DNA of 43,802 nt from JAOUEA01 sp035550775. Lineage in GTDB: Bacteria; Actinomycetota; UBA4738; HRBIN12. The notes beneath the pieces were generated by a model. The model had not been told where the DNA came from and searched no databases. It was given only the letters and a program-made list of their open reading frames with translations. Within the stretch, counting starts at the first letter, position 1; every line of letters starts with the position of its first letter. Position numbers and translations under genes: made by a program. The stretch covers positions 1-43,802 of the forward strand of contig DASZOO010000160.1 of assembly GCA_035550775.1 (NCBI GenBank), given 5' to 3'. Below are positions 40,176 to 43,802 of this stretch, in pieces.

Positions 40176-40817
40176 ATGCGATCGGCGATCATCTTCTGCG
40201 GGGGCGGTCCCTCGCGAGTTCCGTTCGAGGTGCCCGACGGCGCGCTCGTCGTCGCGGCCGATGTCGGGTTGGCCGAGGCGCAGCGCCTCGGAGTCCCCGT
40301 CGACCTGCTGATCGGTGACATGGACTCGGTCGGCGCCGCCGAGCTGCAAGCGTTCGAACGCGGGGGTGGCGAGGTTCGGCGGTTCCCCGAGGACAAGGAC
40401 GCGACAGACCTCGACCTCGCGGTCGAGGCGGCGGTCGTGGCAGGCGTCGGCCGGGTCGTCGTCGTGGGCGGTGCGGGCGGTCGGTTCGACCACCTCATGG
40501 GGAACGCGTTGGTCCTGGCCTCGCCCCGGTACGCGGCCGTCGAGATCGACGGGATCTTCGGAGGAACCCTGCTGCACGTCGTGCACCACCGGCGGCAGCT
40601 CCTGGGTGCTCCAGAGGAGACGATCAGCCTCTTCGCGATCGGCGGTCCCGCACACGGGGTGCGGACCGACGGGCTCCGTTGGAGCCTCGAGGGCGCCGAT
40701 CTGCAGCCCGGTTCCAGCCTCGGCATCAGCAACCGCTTCCTCGGTGAGCAGGCGACCATCGAGGTCGCCGATGGCATCGTGCTCGCGGTCAGGCCGGGCG
40801 ACGAGGGGGAAGCGTGA
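40176..40817 (+). CDS. Thiamine pyrophosphokinase
   Basis: A 213-residue enzyme moving pyrophosphate from ATP to thiamine to give TPP. Seen: FCGGGPSRVPF, VVAADVGLAEAQRLG, LLIGDMDSVG (metal-binding Asp), FPEDKDATDLDLAVEAA, and VVGGAGGRFDHLMGN, all standard for bacterial TPK; the C-terminal domain includes SLFAIGGPAHGV and ISNRFLGEQATIEVADG. It is the first gene behind the TPP riboswitch, so its product regulates its own synthesis. The stop overlaps the thiB GTG (GTGA). Confidence 0.92.
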   Translation: MRSAIIFCGGGPSRVPFEVPDGALVVAADVGLAEAQRLGVPVDLLIGDMDSVGAAELQAFERGGGEVRRFPEDKDATDLDLAVEAAVVAGVGRVVVVGGAGGRFDHLMGNALVLASPRYAAVEIDGIFGGTLLHVVHHRRQLLGAPEETISLFAIGGPAHGVRTDGLRWSLEGADLQPGSSLGISNRFLGEQATIEVADGIVLAVRPGDEGEA

Positions 40818-41878
40818 TCCCCCGCATCGCGGCCCCCGTGCTCGTGGCGGCCGCGGTCGTCGCGGCGGGGTGCTCGGAGGACGGGCCCGTCGGCGACGGC
40901 CCGCAGCCTCAGGGCACCGTCACGCTGCTCACCCACGACTCGTTCGATGTGTCGAGCTCGGTCGTGCGGGCGTTCGAGCGTGAGAGCGGCATCGATCTGC
41001 GCATCGTGCCGGGCGGCGATGCGGGGCAGCTCGTCAACCGCGCGATCCTCACCGCGGGCAACCCCGAGGGCGACGTCCTCTTCGGGGTCGACGACAACCT
41101 GTTCCCTACGGCTGTTGAGTCCGGGGTCTTCGAGCCGTATGAGTCGCCGGAGCTCGCGCGCGTCGAGGACCGGTTCGAGCTCGACCCGACACACGCGGTC
41201 ACTCCCGTCGACCACGGCGACGTCTGTCTCAACGTCGATCTCGATTGGTTCGCCGACCACGGCCTCCCTCCACCCACGGGGCTCGACGACCTGACGGATC
41301 CCGCGTACCGGGGGCTCACCGTGGTCGAGAACCCGGCGACCTCGACGCCCGGCCTGGCGTTCGTCCTCGCGACGATCGCGCGATTCGGTGACGACGGATG
41401 GCGGGGGTACTGGAGCGACCTGCGTGCGAACGACGTGCGCGTGGTCGACGGCTGGGAGCAGGCCTACTTCGGGGAGTTCTCCGGCGCTGGCGGCGGCGAA
41501 GGCGAGCGTCCGATCGTCGTCTCGTACGCGACGAGCCCCGTCGCGGAGGTGGTGCTCTCCGAGGAGTCCCTCGAGGCGGCGCCGACCGCGGCCGTGACCG
41601 AGAGCTGCTACCGGCAGGTGGAGTTCGCGGGCGTGCTCGCCGGCTCGGAGCACCCCGAGCAGGCCCGGCAGGTGATCGACTTCCTGCTGTCGAAGCGGTT
41701 CCAGGAAGACGTTCCGTTGCGGATGTTCGTCTTCCCCGTCGTCGAGGACGCCGAGCTGCCGCCTGAGTTCGCACGGTGGGCGGAGGAGCCTGAGGCCCCG
41801 CTGGCGCTGCCGCCCGAGCGGGTCGCCGCCGAGCGGGATGCGTGGGTCCGAGCGTGGACCGACCTGATGTTCGGCTGA
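40814..41878 (+). CDS. thiB: Thiamine ABC transporter substrate-binding lipoprotein
   Basis: A 354-residue binding protein of the ThiB/TbpA type. The lipobox VVAAGC gives lipidated Cys near residue 20. Mature segments: VTLLTHDSFDVSSSVVRAFERESGIDLRIVPGGDAG, GNPEGDVLFGVDDNLF, VTPVDHGDVCLNVD, NPATSTPGLAFVLATIARFG, VVDGWEQAYFGEFSG, and VSYATSPVAEVV. These match the ThiB ligand site. It captures thiamine or its phosphates for ThiP. The GTG start overlaps the pyrophosphokinase stop; its end overlaps the thiP start. Under riboswitch control by operon position. Confidence 0.9.
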   Translation: MIPRIAAPVLVAAAVVAAGCSEDGPVGDGPQPQGTVTLLTHDSFDVSSSVVRAFERESGIDLRIVPGGDAGQLVNRAILTAGNPEGDVLFGVDDNLFPTAVESGVFEPYESPELARVEDRFELDPTHAVTPVDHGDVCLNVDLDWFADHGLPPPTGLDDLTDPAYRGLTVVENPATSTPGLAFVLATIARFGDDGWRGYWSDLRANDVRVVDGWEQAYFGEFSGAGGGEGERPIVVSYATSPVAEVVLSEESLEAAPTAAVTESCYRQVEFAGVLAGSEHPEQARQVIDFLLSKRFQEDVPLRMFVFPVVEDAELPPEFARWAEEPEAPLALPPERVAAERDAWVRAWTDLMFG

Positions 41879-43446
41879 GGTCCGCCGTCGGGCGGATCGC
41901 CCTCGCCCTCGTGCCGGCTGCGTTCCTCGCCCTGTTCTTCGTCTATCCGCTGGTCTCGATCGTCGCGTCCGTGCTCGGCGACGTCTCGCCGGGAACGGTG
42001 CTCGGCGACCGGCGGCTGCGGGACGTGATCTGGTTCACGACCTGGCAGGCGGTCGTCTCGACCGCCCTGACGCTCCTGCTCGGGTTGCCCGCCGCCTACC
42101 TGCTGGCGCGGTTCCGATTCCCGGGGCGGTCGGCGCTGCGGGTCGCCTCGCTCGTGGCGTTCGTGCTCCCGACGGTCGTGGTGGGCACGGCCTTCGCTGG
42201 GTCCCGGCCCTCCCTCGTGGCCCTGTTCGCGGCGCACGTCTTCTTCAACCTCGCCGTGATCGTCCGGATGGTCGGCGGGTTCTGGTCGCAACTCGACCCC
42301 GCGTACGAGGACATGGCCGCCGAGATGGGAGCGACCGGCATCCGGCGGCTCATCGATGTGTCGTTGCCGCTCGCCCGGCCCGCGATCGTCGGTGCGGCCA
42401 CGCTCGTGTTCCTGTTCACGTTCACCTCGTTCGGCGTCGCACTGCTGCTGGCCGGCCCGTCGCGGCCCACGATCGAGGTCGAGATCTTCCGACAGACCTC
42501 GCAGCTGCTGAACCTGCCGGTGGCCGCCGCACTCACGCTCGTGCAGCTCGTGATCGTCTCTGCGCTGTTGTGGGTGACCTCCGCGACCGAGTCGCGCGCC
42601 GGGGTGCGCCAGCGGATCGTCAGCTCGGCCGACGCCGCCCGAGCGCCGCGCACGCGGGGGGAAGTCGTGTTCGTGGCGGTCGCCGCGCCGATGCTCGCCC
42701 TCGCGACGCTCGGCCCGCCTCTGCGGCTCGTGTGGCGGTCGATCCGCACACCCGCCGGGTTCACGCTCGCCCGGTACCTCGAGCTCGGCAGCGTCCGGGA
42801 GGGAAGCGCGCTGCCGATCTCGGCGCTCGACGCGGTGGCGACGTCCCTGGGTGTCGCGGCCGGCGCGGCGACGATCGCGCTCGTCGTGGGGGCGCTCGCG
42901 GCATGGGTGGTGGCCGGGTCCGCTCACGGCTCGTGGCTGAGGGGACTCTCGGCCGTGCCGCTCGGTGTGTCGGCGGTCACGGTCGGCTTCGGGTACGTCG
43001 TGGCGTTCGACGCCGGCGCGCTCGACCTCAGGGGCAGCATCTGGCTGGTCGTCGCCGCCCAGGCGGTGGTCGCGGTTCCGTTCGTCGTACGGCTCGTCGA
43101 GCCCGTGCTGACCTCGGCGGGCGGGGAGCTGCGCGAACAGTCTGCCGCGCTCGGGGCGTCGCCATGGCAGACGGCGCGCGATGTCATCGTGCCGGTCGCC
43201 TCCCGGGCGGTGCTGGGCGCCGCAGCGTTCGCGTTCGCGGTGGCGCTCGGGGAGTTCGGCGCGACCGCGTTCGTCGCCCGGCTGGACTCGCCCACGATGC
43301 CGATCGCGATCGTGCGGCTGCTCTCCCAGCCGGGAGCGGCCTCGATCGGTCAGGCCACGGCGATGAGCGTGATGCTGATGGCGGTCACGGCGGCGGTCAC
43401 CGTTGCGATCGACCACTTCCGGGTGGGAGCGTTCGGGCGGATCTGA
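41842..43446 (+). CDS. thiP: Thiamine ABC transporter permease (fused, ThiP-like)
   Basis: A permease of about 530 residues with two tandem binding-protein-dependent transport domains and about 12 membrane helices, as in ThiP. The EAA loops are visible: YEDMAAEMGATGIRRLIDVSLPLARPAI in the first half and LREQSAALGASPWQTARDVIVPVASRA in the second. Both contact the ATPase. No ThiQ ATPase gene follows; the next gene is a convergent cupin 5 bp away, so the ATPase must be elsewhere. The start is uncertain: GTG at 41842 (after GAGCGGG) or GTG at 41854, both inside thiB. Confidence 0.9.
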   Translation: MGPSVDRPDVRLRSAVGRIALALVPAAFLALFFVYPLVSIVASVLGDVSPGTVLGDRRLRDVIWFTTWQAVVSTALTLLLGLPAAYLLARFRFPGRSALRVASLVAFVLPTVVVGTAFAGSRPSLVALFAAHVFFNLAVIVRMVGGFWSQLDPAYEDMAAEMGATGIRRLIDVSLPLARPAIVGAATLVFLFTFTSFGVALLLAGPSRPTIEVEIFRQTSQLLNLPVAAALTLVQLVIVSALLWVTSATESRAGVRQRIVSSADAARAPRTRGEVVFVAVAAPMLALATLGPPLRLVWRSIRTPAGFTLARYLELGSVREGSALPISALDAVATSLGVAAGAATIALVVGALAAWVVAGSAHGSWLRGLSAVPLGVSAVTVGFGYVVAFDAGALDLRGSIWLVVAAQAVVAVPFVVRLVEPVLTSAGGELREQSAALGASPWQTARDVIVPVASRAVLGAAAFAFAVALGEFGATAFVARLDSPTMPIAIVRLLSQPGAASIGQATAMSVMLMAVTAAVTVAIDHFRVGAFGRI

Positions 43447-43451
43447 GCCGA

Positions 43452-43781
43452 TCAGACGGCCGAGGCGGGAGGTGGCGCAGCCGTGACCTGCACGACGGCC
43501 GGCTCCTCCGAGGCGTTGCGGATCGTGAGCTGGGTTCCCGCGGGCACGAGCACGGTGTGCCACTGCTGCATGCGAGCGCGTCCCTTCCCGACCTGCACCG
43601 CGACCTCTCCCGCGAGCACCGAGACGATCGCATCGGCGCCGTCGTCGGAGATCGGTCCGATGCCCTGGGCGCCCTGCAGGCACACGAGCTGGATCCAGAT
43701 GCGCTCGGTCTCGAACAGGACCTCCGTGCGCGCCGCCTCGTCGTCGAACCACACGAGGTCTCGCATGTCCCGTGGTTTCAT
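43452..43781 (-). CDS. Small cupin-domain protein
   Basis: A 109-residue single-domain cupin. Strand pattern: IWIQLVCLQGAQGIGPISDDGADAIVSVLAGEVAVQVG in the first motif and QQWHTVLVPAGTQLTIRNASEEPAVVQVTA in the second. The metal-binding His residues of the first cupin motif are mostly absent, so it may bind no metal or act as a sensor or binding protein. No pathway is suggested by the neighbours. The ATG lies 7 bp after TAGGCT. Confidence 0.72.
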   Translation of the reverse strand: MKPRDMRDLVWFDDEAARTEVLFETERIWIQLVCLQGAQGIGPISDDGADAIVSVLAGEVAVQVGKGRARMQQWHTVLVPAGTQLTIRNASEEPAVVQVTAAPPPASAV

Positions 43782-43788
43782 CGTCGAC

Positions 43789-43794
43789 AGCCTA
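43789..43794 (-). promoter_or_regulatory. -10 box of the cupin gene (leaderless)
   Basis: TAGGCT on the minus strand, 7 bp before the ATG at 43781. Its -35 would lie outside the window. Confidence 0.5.
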
Positions 43795-43802
43795 GACGTC
43801 CG

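Noticed and set aside
41608..43752. A 714-codon minus-strand frame opposite thiP
   Set aside because: Composed almost wholly of Arg, Gly, His and Glu; a shadow of the hydrophobic permease codons.

Overview
The window is a strongly GC-rich, densely coded stretch of a bacterial chromosome with no mobile elements, tRNA, rRNA or CRISPR seen. It most likely comes from an actinobacterium (Actinomycetota), perhaps a poorly cultured lineage. Support comes from a mycobacterial-type 7Fe ferredoxin, F420-related proteins (a luciferase-like oxidoreductase and an FrhB-like protein), a PucR regulator beside gabT, a Cbs/MetB transsulfuration pair, OtsA/OtsB with a GH15 enzyme, and a striking number of genes whose start codon lies 6-8 bp after a TANNNT -10 box, i.e. 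apparent leaderless transcripts. This placement is inference; no phylogenetic marker is present.

Layout. 1-3450: a DksA/TraR-type zinc-finger protein and an MMPL/RND transporter with a ~220-residue coiled-coil insertion. 3473-7718: trehalose module (GH15 trehalase/glucoamylase, otsB, otsA). 7805-9094: MFS exporter. 9128-15290: putrescine/GABA catabolism (gabT, PucR regulator, two aldehyde dehydrogenases), followed by a tiny one-helix membrane protein. 15390-19699: alpha/beta hydrolase, F420-type luciferase-like oxidoreductase, 7Fe ferredoxin and a large secreted hydrolase. 19683-24795: GAF/four-PAS histidine kinase, FrhB-like iron-sulfur flavoprotein, cupredoxin lipoprotein and ErpA-type Fe-S carrier.

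24845-27220: an M20 amidohydrolase diverges from a CoA-diphosphatase / CoA-binding protein / DUF4177 operon; the two start codons are separated by only 8 bp. 27225-28436: membrane-anchored PQQ-type sugar dehydrogenase. 28489-31858: transsulfuration operon (cystathionine beta-synthase, DUF429 RNase-H-fold protein, cystathionine gamma-synthase/lyase). 32051-34253: convergent REC-GGDEF and REC-EAL genes, a c-di-GMP make/break pair. 34405-39534: histidine utilisation (hutU, an S51 peptidase, hutH, and convergent hutI). 39589-43446: an SRPBCC protein, then a TPP riboswitch controlling thiamine pyrophosphokinase, thiB and thiP. 43452-43781: a cupin.

No gap exceeds about 190 bp. The most interesting points are the interlocked leaderless divergent promoters at 26030-26049, the coiled-coil MMPL protein, the DUF429 gene inside the transsulfuration operon, the S51 peptidase inside the hut operon, the TPP riboswitch whose aptamer contains the Shine-Dalgarno sequence, and the recurrence of leaderless architecture, which also settles many start codons.
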